Source: Candidatus Omnitrophota bacterium (GTDB lineage: Bacteria > Omnitrophota > Gorgyraeia > Gygaellales > Profunditerraquicolaceae). From it: a stretch of 16,689 nucleotides of DNA. The notes below the pieces were generated by a model. It saw only the letters and a list, made by a program, of their open reading frames with translations. It was not told the origin of the DNA and searched no databases. Made by a program: the position numbers and the translations under genes. Shown piece after piece: positions 6,094-13,250 of this stretch. The stretch is from assembly GCA_023247875.1 (NCBI GenBank), contig JAHFFQ010000014.1, forward strand, positions 1-16,689, read 5' to 3'. The number at the start of each line of letters is the position of its first letter. Positions within the stretch are counted from its first letter, which is position 1.

Positions 6094-6419
6094 ATATCGC
6101 CAGCTTGGGTGGAGGTTTTTTCCAGGGTTCCTGCGGGTAGTTCGATGACAAACAGCGCATTTAGATAAATACCGCTTATCCTAAATGGCCGCATACTGCG
6201 GATTGTTTTTGTGATCCGGTTATTGGCATCAACAAAGACCACATCTATAGGGAACCGCATGAAAAAGGTGTGGATTGAATTGCAGGGCTTGATTATCAAT
6301 GCCTCGCCCGGTTCAAGACCCTTGCGGTTTAACAGCCCAATCATCCTTTTTAAAGGAGTCTTGGCAATAACAGCATTTTCAGCGAGGGTTGTCTGGCGGG
6401 TTTTGTTGATTACCTTCAT
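6048..6419 (-). CDS. DUF192 family protein whose C-terminus is encoded by the inserted element
   Basis: A 123-residue DUF192 protein: AKTPLKRMIGLLNRKGLEPGEALII (19-43), the family hallmark SIHTFFMRFPIDVVFVD (48-64), and VIELPAGTLEKT near the C-terminus. The molecular function of the family is not settled; members often sit near secretion or pilus genes. Its ATG overlaps the tadZ-tadA stop (ATGA), so it is translationally coupled. There is no signal peptide, although many DUF192 proteins have one. After GDI (107-109) the remaining 14 residues (AGTFLNPIGEVSPP) are read from the 39-bp terminal repeat of the Y1 transposase element, so the natural end was replaced by the insertion. The core domain is intact. 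Confidence 0.88.
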   Translation of the reverse strand: MKVINKTRQTTLAENAVIAKTPLKRMIGLLNRKGLEPGEALIIKPCNSIHTFFMRFPIDVVFVDANNRITKTIRSMRPFRISGIYLNALFVIELPAGTLEKTSTQAGDIAGTFLNPIGEVSPP

Positions 6420-8578
6420 AAAGCGGGATTAAAGATATCGTTGGAGATCATAATGCCCTGAACCTTGAGTATCTCCATAAAAGAGGGAATATAACCGGTA
6501 GGTTTAAATTCACCGAGGACCTTACCATCCTTGTCAATGCCGCTCTGCTTGAACATAAAAATATCCTTTAGCCCGATATGCTCCTCATCAAGCATGCCGA
6601 TCATCTCCGAAATCTGCGTTACCTTTCTTGAGCCATCGGATAACCTGGCGGTATGTATAATGATATTGATTGCCGAGGCAATCATTTCCCTGATCGCGCG
6701 CACAGGCAGCTCCGCCCCCGACATAAGGATCATTGAGTCCATCCTGGAAATGACATCACGGGTGGAATTCGCGTGTATCGTGGTCATTGAGCCGTCATGG
6801 CCGGTGTTCATTGCCTGAAGCATATCTAGGCTTTCAGCCCCACGGCACTCTCCGATTATGATCCTGTCCGGCCGCATCCTCAGTGAATTGCGGAAGAGGT
6901 CCCTTGCGGTGATCGCGCCTTTCCCTTCAACGTTGGGAGGCCGCGACTCAAGACGAACCCAATGTTCCTGCTTTAATTTTATTTCCGCGGCGTCTTCGAT
7001 AGTAACAATGCGCTCAGAAGCTGGAATGAATATGGAGAGTACATTCAATACGGTTGTTTTGCCTGAACCGGTACCTCCGGAAACAATAATATTCTTCCTG
7101 GATAGTATGCAGGCCTGCATAAAATCAGCCATGTGCTTGGTTAAGGTGTTTAAGCGCAAGAGGTCCTCCATCACCAGCCGCTCGCGCCCGAATTTTCTTA
7201 TGGTCAGTGTAGGCCCGGTCAAAGAAAGCGGGGGAATGATGGCGTTGACGCGGGAGCCGTCGGAAAGCCGCGCATCCACCATAGGCGCGCTTTCATCAAT
7301 GCGCCTTCCCAAGGGCGCGATTATGCGCTCGATAACCTGGCGCACCTGGTCGTTAGAAAGGAACCTCTTGGGGGAGAGCTCTATTTTACCGTGGCGCTCG
7401 ATATATATCTGGTTCTTGTTATTAACCATGATATCGGAGATATCCGGATCATTGACCAAATCCTCCAGCGGCCCGAGCCCCAATGCCTCATCGGTTATCT
7501 CCTTGACCAGCCTTTTTCTTACGTCAGGGGATGAAAGAAATACCCCTGTTTCTTCGGCCAGGGCATTGGTAATGACCTTCTCGGTCTTCTCCCTTATGGA
7601 CTGGGCCTTGGCCGGATCATTCATATCTATCTCTAAATGCTTAAGGTCTAATTTTTCGATCAGCCTTTGATGTATGCGTTTCTTGAGCTCAATTATCTCA
7701 TCCGGCTCCTTATCCTCCCCCTCCGGGGTGAAGGCATCGCGGCCTAATTTAAATTTCTTCCAGAAATCCCCTTCCTTCGCAAAAAAACCTTCTCCGGCCG
7801 CGGTAGGCAAGGCAATTTCATGATGCTTAAGAAAAATACTTTCATCTTCGGTAAGGTCCGTGGCAAGCTTCCTGATTGTTTGGCTGACCTTACAATTAAG
7901 ATTGTCTATGACAAGCGGGACCCTCCGGTTCAGTGCTAATCCGGCGGCCTTGCCCTCAGAAGGTATGCGGCTTATTATATCGCAGGGTATGGCTGCGCGC
8001 ACCTCCTGCCAGCTTACCCCCCCTAAACTCTGGGCGCGGTTTAGGACTAGCTTGATCATCCCTAAAGGAATATATAATGACTGCAGAATATCCAAAGACC
8101 ACTTTGTCTGGTAAACAGATAATATATCGGGGGTTACCACAAGAAGTATCAGGTTAGCGTGGTTAAACACAGAAAAAAGGCTTTCAGTAAAAGCCCGGCC
8201 AGCATCTATAATTATATAATCGTATTCCTTTTCCAAGGCGTCCAGAAAGAGCTTTATCTTTTCACTGTCTACGCGGAATATCTGGTTAGGTTTTAAGACC
8301 GCAGGAAGGAAATCAATACCATATTGCTCGAGGTGCAGCAGATCTTCTGCTATGGAGGACTTTGCCGGATTCTTTTTCAGGGCCTCCGTCACGTCAAGCA
8401 TGGACTTAGCCGCCGCGATATCAAGCCAACGGGGCATATCCCCGGCACCCTGTAGATCCAGGTCAATAAGCGCTACTTTCTTACGCAGGTAATAACCCAG
8501 GCTAACGGCAAGATTCGTCGCCACCAAGGTCTTGCCTACCCCGCCCTTTGTGCTGAATATGACTATTGTTTTCGACAT
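6416..8578 (-). CDS. tadA: TadZ/MinD-like ATPase fused to TadA/CpaF secretion ATPase (720 aa)
   Basis: This is a fusion of two Tad components. Residues 1-250 are a MinD/ParA-type ATPase with deviant Walker A KGGVGKT (11-17), DLDLQGAGD (39-47) and YIIIDAG (121-127), matching TadZ/CpaE, which localises the pilus machine. A charged linker (about 262-310) leads to CpaF/TadA: N-terminal domain (about 325-480) and RecA core with Walker A GGTGSGKTT (501-509), acidic box around IEDAAEIKL (527-535), Walker B-like RIIIGECRG (572-580) and the His box TTIHANS (599-605). TadA powers pilus assembly from the cytoplasm. TadZ and TadA are normally separate genes. No receiver-like N-domain precedes the MinD part. 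It starts 9 nt after the secretin stop and its stop overlaps the DUF192 start. Confidence 0.95.
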   Translation of the reverse strand: MSKTIVIFSTKGGVGKTLVATNLAVSLGYYLRKKVALIDLDLQGAGDMPRWLDIAAAKSMLDVTEALKKNPAKSSIAEDLLHLEQYGIDFLPAVLKPNQIFRVDSEKIKLFLDALEKEYDYIIIDAGRAFTESLFSVFNHANLILLVVTPDILSVYQTKWSLDILQSLYIPLGMIKLVLNRAQSLGGVSWQEVRAAIPCDIISRIPSEGKAAGLALNRRVPLVIDNLNCKVSQTIRKLATDLTEDESIFLKHHEIALPTAAGEGFFAKEGDFWKKFKLGRDAFTPEGEDKEPDEIIELKKRIHQRLIEKLDLKHLEIDMNDPAKAQSIREKTEKVITNALAEETGVFLSSPDVRKRLVKEITDEALGLGPLEDLVNDPDISDIMVNNKNQIYIERHGKIELSPKRFLSNDQVRQVIERIIAPLGRRIDESAPMVDARLSDGSRVNAIIPPLSLTGPTLTIRKFGRERLVMEDLLRLNTLTKHMADFMQACILSRKNIIVSGGTGSGKTTVLNVLSIFIPASERIVTIEDAAEIKLKQEHWVRLESRPPNVEGKGAITARDLFRNSLRMRPDRIIIGECRGAESLDMLQAMNTGHDGSMTTIHANSTRDVISRMDSMILMSGAELPVRAIREMIASAINIIIHTARLSDGSRKVTQISEMIGMLDEEHIGLKDIFMFKQSGIDKDGKVLGEFKPTGYIPSFMEILKVQGIMISNDIFNPAL

Positions 8579-8587
8579 GAGAGACGG

Positions 8588-10183
8588 TTAATTTCTTTTA
8601 AAAGATATCGGGACGTCAACCCAAAGCTCCTGGGAATCTATCTGGGGAGGAAAAGGAGGATAGGGCGCTTGTTTTTCGGCTATGCCATAAGCTGCGTCAT
8701 CCAAAACCTTATAGCCCGAAGATTGCACTAATTTTATGCCTTTTAAGCCTCCGTTTGCGGTAATATTAAGGTTAATCCTTACATTGCCTTCCCAGCCAGC
8801 GTTCCTGGCTTGCTGGGGATAATAAGCCGCCTTAAGTATCTTTGCTTGGACCAACTGGATATAATTTTCCAGACCCTCCGGTAACTCAGGTTTAATAAGA
8901 GATCCCTGTTCTTTTACAGAAACTGTAGCATTAGAAACTTTCCTTAGTTTAGGAGTTTCCCGGGCGACTATAGTTGGGGCAAGGGTAATAAATAATTCCG
9001 TGTCATCCTTTGATCCGGTGCCCTTGCCTTCTTTGATGATTTTTTGCCGGAAAAATAATCCTAAAACCGGCACATCAGCAAGCCAGGGGAATTTACGCAG
9101 ATCCTCTTCTGTCTTTTGCTTGATCAATCCGCCTATTGCCATGATCTGGCCGTTATTCAAGTAAAGCTCGCTGGAAACAGAGCGCTTGCTTAAGGGATAT
9201 GCCAAGGCAGTGGGTGCGGTTGCCGGGCCAAGAACAACAGATTCACCTACATCACTGACCTCCACATACAAATTTAACTTTATGCGGTCATCTTCGGTTA
9301 CAGTAGGTTTTATCTTTAACTTAATCCCGAATTCTTTATACTCCACATTTGTAGAAGAGGCTCCCCCTGTTGACACGGATGTGGTAAAGACCGGCTTTTC
9401 CCCTCCCACAAGCAACTGCGCTTCTTTATTGCTTTGGCAGGAGAGCCGCGGCCGGGAGAGGACGCGCGCCTTGCCTTCCTGTATTAAAGCATCCAGTTTT
9501 AAAGTAAAGGCTGCGCGGGTTATATTAGCGACATTGAATAATTTCCCCCAGGTTGTCCCCTGAATACCGGCAGAGCCAACTTCGGTCAAGGTCATCGACC
9601 CCGGCCAGCTAAAACCTAGGGTCGTGGTGCCGTCTTTATTAAGCTCCAGTATCTGCACATCGATCTCTATTATCGTTTCATCTTCTTTGACCTCTACAAG
9701 GTCAGATATTTTATCCTTGAAATCACTCAAGGTCAGGGCAATCCTTTCTTTATCTCTGGCGTTTTTCACCCTGCCTAAAAGAACAACCTTGCCCTCATCC
9801 TCTTCTGCCTTGGTATAAACCTCCCCCAGCTCCAGTTGGCCCAATAAGTTATCCACCCGGAGTTTGAGCTGGCTTATGTCCTCCTTTATTACCTTTATGT
9901 TTTCGGACTGCTCCCCGAGGTCATCCCAATATACCAGCGAAGTCTGACCCGATGATTTCGCAGAAAGCGCGATCTCCGACTCAGTGACATTGGCAATATC
10001 AGCTACCTGGGGATTGCCGATAATTACACGCGTCGGGTTTTGCACAGGGATTATCTTTGTTTCGCCGACAATTAATTTTATTGTTTCCTGTCCGGCATCC
10101 TGCGCTAAAGCGGGATTGACCACTGCCAATGCCGCGATTAAAAACAAGCCCGTCCCGATCAAAACCTTTATTTTCTTACGCAT
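8588..10183 (-). CDS. cpaC: CpaC/RcpA secretin of the Tad pilus with C-terminal TonB domain
   Basis: A 531-residue outer-membrane secretin. A signal peptide covers about 1-27 (ending ALA). Residues 32-100 are the pilus-assembly N-domain (LIVGETKIIPVQNPTRVIIGNP), followed by a BON/N-domain region (about 102-168). The secretin core is about 170-405, with LSRPRL (242-247) and the signature VPVLGLFFR (371-379). A linker leads to residues 440-531, a TonB C-terminal domain (YYPQQARNAGWEGNVRINLNI, then VDVPISFKRN). TonB_C usually contacts outer-membrane receptors or peptidoglycan; on a secretin it is unusual and may help anchoring or gating. It follows cpaB after 14 nt and precedes the ATPase fusion, as in classical cpa loci. 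Confidence 0.94.
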   Translation of the reverse strand: MRKKIKVLIGTGLFLIAALAVVNPALAQDAGQETIKLIVGETKIIPVQNPTRVIIGNPQVADIANVTESEIALSAKSSGQTSLVYWDDLGEQSENIKVIKEDISQLKLRVDNLLGQLELGEVYTKAEEDEGKVVLLGRVKNARDKERIALTLSDFKDKISDLVEVKEDETIIEIDVQILELNKDGTTTLGFSWPGSMTLTEVGSAGIQGTTWGKLFNVANITRAAFTLKLDALIQEGKARVLSRPRLSCQSNKEAQLLVGGEKPVFTTSVSTGGASSTNVEYKEFGIKLKIKPTVTEDDRIKLNLYVEVSDVGESVVLGPATAPTALAYPLSKRSVSSELYLNNGQIMAIGGLIKQKTEEDLRKFPWLADVPVLGLFFRQKIIKEGKGTGSKDDTELFITLAPTIVARETPKLRKVSNATVSVKEQGSLIKPELPEGLENYIQLVQAKILKAAYYPQQARNAGWEGNVRINLNITANGGLKGIKLVQSSGYKVLDDAAYGIAEKQAPYPPFPPQIDSQELWVDVPISFKRN

Positions 10184-10197
10184 AATTATCCTTAAAT

Positions 10198-11076
10198 TTA
10201 TTCAAGGGTTTTTACTTCCTTATTCAATCCGCGGTAAATCTCAACGGTTTTCTTGGGTTTAACTGGAGCTCCCGCCGTCTTTTCCTGCTGCTGGAAAGCC
10301 TGAGGCATCACGGTCCTAAACAATGTATCCCAGCTTGCCGGAGCCACCTGTTGCAACTGAGTATCCCCGGGAGAACGCAATACCAGGCGGATCTTGCCCT
10401 GCTCCTGTACAAAAACGATCAGGTTGGCCTCCTGGGGGGACAATGCAAAGGTTATAAGCGGGGATGCCGCTGTGGATTTTTCATCTTTCTTCACGCTTGA
10501 AACATTCATAAATTCCTGGCCGACTGCCAGAACCAGGACATCCTGGAATAAAGGCATGGTAGCCAGCTGATTTACCTGCTTGCCCTCGGCATTCGTTACC
10601 GGGATCGGCACCATTCCTACGACATCAACGTGGTCCCCCGGCCGGAGCATCCCCCCGACCGAAGAGATATTATCCACGGAAACTGTTACAGCCCTTTTCC
10701 CGGAAGGCACCTTCATGGCTAAAGAGCCTGACTCTTCGGAAACGGTAACCTTGTTTAAAAGCACCTGCTCCCCCTTGGCTATCGGGGCAATGGAAATCTT
10801 ACCAACCACCCTGTCTATGGATATCGCTGCGCGGGGCTGCATCATATTTTTGTTAAGGGTCGCTTCCCCAACCATGGATTCTTTGATGGTGGCACCGGCG
10901 GGAATATCCTGTTTAGCCACCACTACGGTAGTTAGATTTTTCTGGCTCTGCGCCACTATCTTTTTTGCTTCTTCGGTCTGCTGCTTGATATAATTATTAA
11001 TCAAGACAACCGCGATCAGTCCACAGATCCCGCCGATAATCAGCGGCAGGTATTTCTTGGCACCCTGTATTTGCAT
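10198..11076 (-). CDS. cpaB: CpaB/RcpC pilus assembly protein with SAF domain
   Basis: A 292-residue protein with an N-terminal membrane anchor (about 10-27, LPLIIGGICGLIAVVLI), a SAF domain (about 48-110, with VVVAKQDIPAGATIKESMV and the GEQVLLNKV end) and the RcpC/CpaB domain (about 118-230, LRPGDHVDVVGMV and FQDVLVLAVGQE). CpaB lies in the periplasm, supports the secretin and is needed for pilus biogenesis. The C-terminal tail (about 240-292) is polar and less conserved. It starts 3 nt after the upstream PpiC-like gene and precedes the secretin, the standard cpaB-cpaC order. Confidence 0.94.
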   Translation of the reverse strand: MQIQGAKKYLPLIIGGICGLIAVVLINNYIKQQTEEAKKIVAQSQKNLTTVVVAKQDIPAGATIKESMVGEATLNKNMMQPRAAISIDRVVGKISIAPIAKGEQVLLNKVTVSEESGSLAMKVPSGKRAVTVSVDNISSVGGMLRPGDHVDVVGMVPIPVTNAEGKQVNQLATMPLFQDVLVLAVGQEFMNVSSVKKDEKSTAASPLITFALSPQEANLIVFVQEQGKIRLVLRSPGDTQLQQVAPASWDTLFRTVMPQAFQQQEKTAGAPVKPKKTVEIYRGLNKEVKTLE

Positions 11077-11079
11077 ATT

Positions 11080-12003
11080 CTATTGCACCTTTTCTTCGTA
11101 AATCGCTATCTTTGTCTCCCCTGACAATTTATTGGCAAGCTCAACAATGGCCTTTTGCTGCTTTTCGAATAACAGCCAGGATTTTATATTATCCCGCAGA
11201 TCAGTGAGTGATTTAGGCTCGGATTTCTTTATGCTGTCGACTTTTATGATATAAAATCCGTCCGGCGCCTTAAATATACTGCTCGTGCCGCCTGCCTCCA
11301 GCGAGGGGGAAAAAGCCACTTCGTAGAATTTTTCGGGTCTGATCCGATTTGCGGGGTTTATCTCATAAGCCATAAGCCCTACCTCTCCTCCGGTTGACGC
11401 GGTCTTGGCCCTTGAATACTGCCTGGCTAAAGAGGCAAAATCCGCTCCCCTGAGCAGCTCTATATAAACCTGCTTGGCTTCATCCTCGGTAGAAGTCATA
11501 ATTTCCAATATCTTCCTCTGCTCCGGCTCCCTGAGCAGCTCTTTATTCTGATTATAAAAGTCCTCTATCTCTTTGCTGCCTACATCGATCTTCTCGATTT
11601 CTTTGCGCAATAATTCCGCGATCAGCAGATTCATCTTGACGGCTTCAAGTTCTTTCGCGATTTCAGGCTTCTTATCCAACCCCCTATCCAAGGCCTCCTG
11701 ATAGAGAATATATTTACGCACAAGCTCATCCCTTAGATACTTGACCTTTTTATCCCTGGTATCAATCTTATTTTTATCCAGCTTTTGCGCCGTGGCCAGG
11801 GAATTGAAATTGTCTACTTCCTTATCCAGATCCGAAGCCGTGATATAAAAGTTCCCCACCATCGCAACAACCGTTTCCCCCGCGGGAGGCTTTTGCCCTG
11901 CCTGCTTGACAGGAGTTGCCTGGCCTATAAAGGGCAATTTGTCGCAACCAGAAAATAAAGATACGGCAAATAGAATTACCAAGAAATTTTTTAATTTGTA
12001 CAT
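11080..12003 (-). CDS. PpiC/SurA-like peptidyl-prolyl isomerase lipoprotein
   Basis: A 307-residue lipoprotein: signal LVILFAVSLFSGC with lipobox Cys20, then a SurA-N-like helical region (about 45-140, VVAMVGNFYITASDLDKEV) and a parvulin-type rotamase domain (about 160-258; REPEQRKILEIM, ADFASLARQYS, TGGEVGLM, APDGFYIIKV). It would act in the periplasm as a folding helper. Placed second in the Tad operon, it may help fold or deliver the secretin or pilins. Start ATG is at 12003, directly after the stop of the upstream gene. Parvulins are not core Tad components, so this is a local addition. The isomerase active-site residues cannot be judged with certainty by eye. Confidence 0.88.
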   Translation of the reverse strand: MYKLKNFLVILFAVSLFSGCDKLPFIGQATPVKQAGQKPPAGETVVAMVGNFYITASDLDKEVDNFNSLATAQKLDKNKIDTRDKKVKYLRDELVRKYILYQEALDRGLDKKPEIAKELEAVKMNLLIAELLRKEIEKIDVGSKEIEDFYNQNKELLREPEQRKILEIMTSTEDEAKQVYIELLRGADFASLARQYSRAKTASTGGEVGLMAYEINPANRIRPEKFYEVAFSPSLEAGGTSSIFKAPDGFYIIKVDSIKKSEPKSLTDLRDNIKSWLLFEKQQKAIVELANKLSGETKIAIYEEKVQ

Positions 12004-12270
12004 TTATCCTCCCTTTCCATCCTTATTTTTTATTTCATGAACCTCATTGATTATTCTGGTCAACAGGTCGGCGATCTTGGCAATAAGATATAGGAAGAAA
12101 AAAAGGAACGCGTATATCGCCAAAACTACTAACCCCATCCAGCGCGGGTTACCCGGAACCAAACCCAGCAATAAAGAAGCCCCTCCGGTAATGCCTAAAC
12201 ATAAAAAAATCCAGGCAGCAACTTTTACCGCTGTGCTGGATGTCCGCAAAAAACCTAAATGTTCTCGCAT
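12004..12270 (-). CDS. Small membrane protein, two transmembrane helices, first gene of the Tad operon
   Basis: An 88-residue protein starting MREHLGFLRTSS, with hydrophobic helices at about 15-36 (VKVAAWIFLCLGITGGASLLLGL) and 45-64 (LVVLAIYAFLFFFLYLIA), then an acidic/basic cytoplasmic tail (LLTRIINEVHEIKNKDGKGG). I recognise no family. The ATG at 12270 is preferred over an in-frame TTG at 12273 because AGGAGG lies 4 nt before the ATG but only 1 nt before the TTG. It is the first gene behind the operon promoter and hairpin leader and abuts the PpiC-like lipoprotein gene directly, so a role in assembly of the pilus machine is likely but not shown. Confidence 0.8.
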   Translation of the reverse strand: MREHLGFLRTSSTAVKVAAWIFLCLGITGGASLLLGLVPGNPRWMGLVVLAIYAFLFFFLYLIAKIADLLTRIINEVHEIKNKDGKGG

Positions 12271-12341
12271 CAACCCTCCTTATTGTTTTATTTTTATCAT
12301 AAAGCAATTAAAAAAGCAAGAGAAATATTTTTTAATAGCCC

Positions 12342-12377
12342 CAACCGGCCCCGCAGTTGCGCTGCAGGACTCGGTTG
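12342..12377 (-). ncRNA. Leader hairpin 2 of the Tad operon 5' UTR
   Basis: On the minus strand CAACCG (12377-12372) pairs with CGGTTG (12347-12342), enclosing a second stem CTGCAG/CTGCGG with loop CGCAA. It is followed by GGGGCTATTAAAAAA, which is not a T-tract, so it is not a normal intrinsic terminator. It lies about 70 nt before the first gene of the operon. Confidence 0.65.
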
Positions 12378-12391
12378 AAGATTTTAATAGC

Positions 12392-12416
12392 CCTTGGCCG
12401 TATCGCTACGGCAAGG
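12392..12416 (-). ncRNA. Leader hairpin 1 of the Tad operon 5' UTR, GNRA loop
   Basis: On the minus strand CCTTG pairs with CAAGG and CCGTA with TACGG, with one bulged C, closed by a GCGA tetraloop. It begins about 15 nt after the predicted transcription start and is followed by GGGCTATTAAAA, the same 11-nt tail (GGCTATTAAAA) that follows hairpin 2. The two units look like a tandem structured leader of unknown role. Confidence 0.65.
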
Positions 12417-12437
12417 TATCTCTATTTATAGAAATGT

Positions 12438-12466
12438 ATTATAGCCGTAATACCTTACTATATCAA
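12438..12466 (-). promoter_or_regulatory. Sigma-70-type promoter of the Tad machinery operon
   Basis: On the minus strand -35 TTGATA (12466-12461), a 17-nt spacer and a perfect -10 TATAAT (12443-12438). Transcription should begin near 12431, giving a leader of about 160 nt with two hairpins before the ribosome site AGGAGG and the first gene at 12270. Confidence 0.78.
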
Positions 12467-12524
12467 GAAAATTTCTGGATCAGAGATAAAATCCCTCGGT
12501 GATTTTCGGACTGGTAAGCAATCG

Positions 12525-12587
12525 TTATTGAGCAATAAGCGGACAAAAATGGCTCAAATTATGTCCGTTTTGTCCGGTCATTTTTGG
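12525..12587. repeat. Dense inverted repeats in the spacer between the two operons
   Basis: CGGACAAAA (12540-12548) and TTTTGTCCG (12568-12576) form a 9-bp inverted repeat. A second pair CAAAAATG/CATTTTTG overlaps it and spans to about 12586. A perfect TTATTG-AG-CAATAA palindrome (12525-12538) lies beside it. TGTCCG occurs twice close together. No clear T-tract follows on the minus strand, so this is at best a weak terminator for the right-hand operon; it could also be a mobile-element remnant. Confidence 0.5.
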
Positions 12588-12614
12588 CCTGAATTTCTCT
12601 AACCTATTGACGAA

Positions 12615-13250
12615 TTAAGGGATAGGAATGTCCGCCTCTTTAGACCCGGACATCGGCGATAAATCGCCTTTTGGGGCAGCTTTTTGTTGCTCTTCTTTAT
12701 AAGTCTTGAACGCTGCTTCAGCGAGTATCTCAGTGACCTTATCCATCCTTACAGCCATGTCATCAAAGACTAACTGAATATAATGCCTAGGCGCTCTGAA
12801 AGTGCAGTTATACTGAATACTATCATCCTTTTTTGGCTTTTCTGTCTTAGGCGGATCTTGTTTTTTCTTACGACCCTTGGGAAGAGAATCTAGTTTACAA
12901 GTTATGGAGTGAAGAAGCGTAATTTCAAAATCTTCACCCGTTAAGCTTCCTAAGTGGTTCTGAAACTCCTGACGTCTGTACTTTGAGCAATGAAACTTCT
13001 TCCCTGAAACCGCCAGTTCCCCTATAAAGAGTTTATCTTTCTTATCTTGCGCAACCCAGAGAAAACCTTTAAGACCATTATCTAATGTTACTTCTTGCTT
13101 CTGCCCGGGCTTAGGTTTAGGTGTGAATCTTGAAGCTACTTCTTTATCTTTAGTAATGCAGGCTGAGCATTTGGCTTTAATCTCAGCAAGATTATCAAAC
13201 GGTTCTTGCTCTCCCAGGAATGTCTTACAGCGGACACAGATGATTTTCAT
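12615..13250 (-). CDS. Zinc-ribbon protein of unknown function, last gene of the SIR2 operon
   Basis: A 211-residue protein. The N-terminus has two CxxC knuckles, Cys5-x2-Cys8 and Cys28-x2-Cys31, typical of a zinc ribbon. Residues about 50-125 look like a small beta-rich domain (GFLWVAQDKKDKLFIGELAVSGKKF). A Lys/Pro-rich linker (about 123-145) leads to a C-terminal helical part (RAPRHYIQLVFDDMAVRMDKVTEILAEAAF) and a disordered tail. I do not recognise a family. Its ATG overlaps the stop of the SIR2-like gene by 4 nt, so the two are translationally coupled and probably act together, perhaps with this protein as nucleic-acid or partner-binding subunit (inference). Confidence 0.75.
   Translation of the reverse strand: MKIICVRCKTFLGEQEPFDNLAEIKAKCSACITKDKEVASRFTPKPKPGQKQEVTLDNGLKGFLWVAQDKKDKLFIGELAVSGKKFHCSKYRRQEFQNHLGSLTGEDFEITLLHSITCKLDSLPKGRKKKQDPPKTEKPKKDDSIQYNCTFRAPRHYIQLVFDDMAVRMDKVTEILAEAAFKTYKEEQQKAAPKGDLSPMSGSKEADIPIP

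Noticed and set aside
6858..7670. 270-codon plus-strand open frame opposite the TadA region
   Set aside because: It is a shadow of the tadZ-tadA fusion gene, whose protein has all expected motifs. The plus-strand translation shows no recognisable domain and no ribosome site.
12342..12416. Leader hairpins as intrinsic terminators or as a mini-ykkC riboswitch
   Set aside because: Neither hairpin is followed by a T-tract on the minus strand, and the loops (CGCAA and GCGA) do not show the ACGR loops of mini-ykkC.
12047..12502. 151-codon plus-strand frame running through the Tad operon start and leader
   Set aside because: It crosses a promoter, two hairpins and the opposite strand of the first Tad gene, and its product has no recognisable features.
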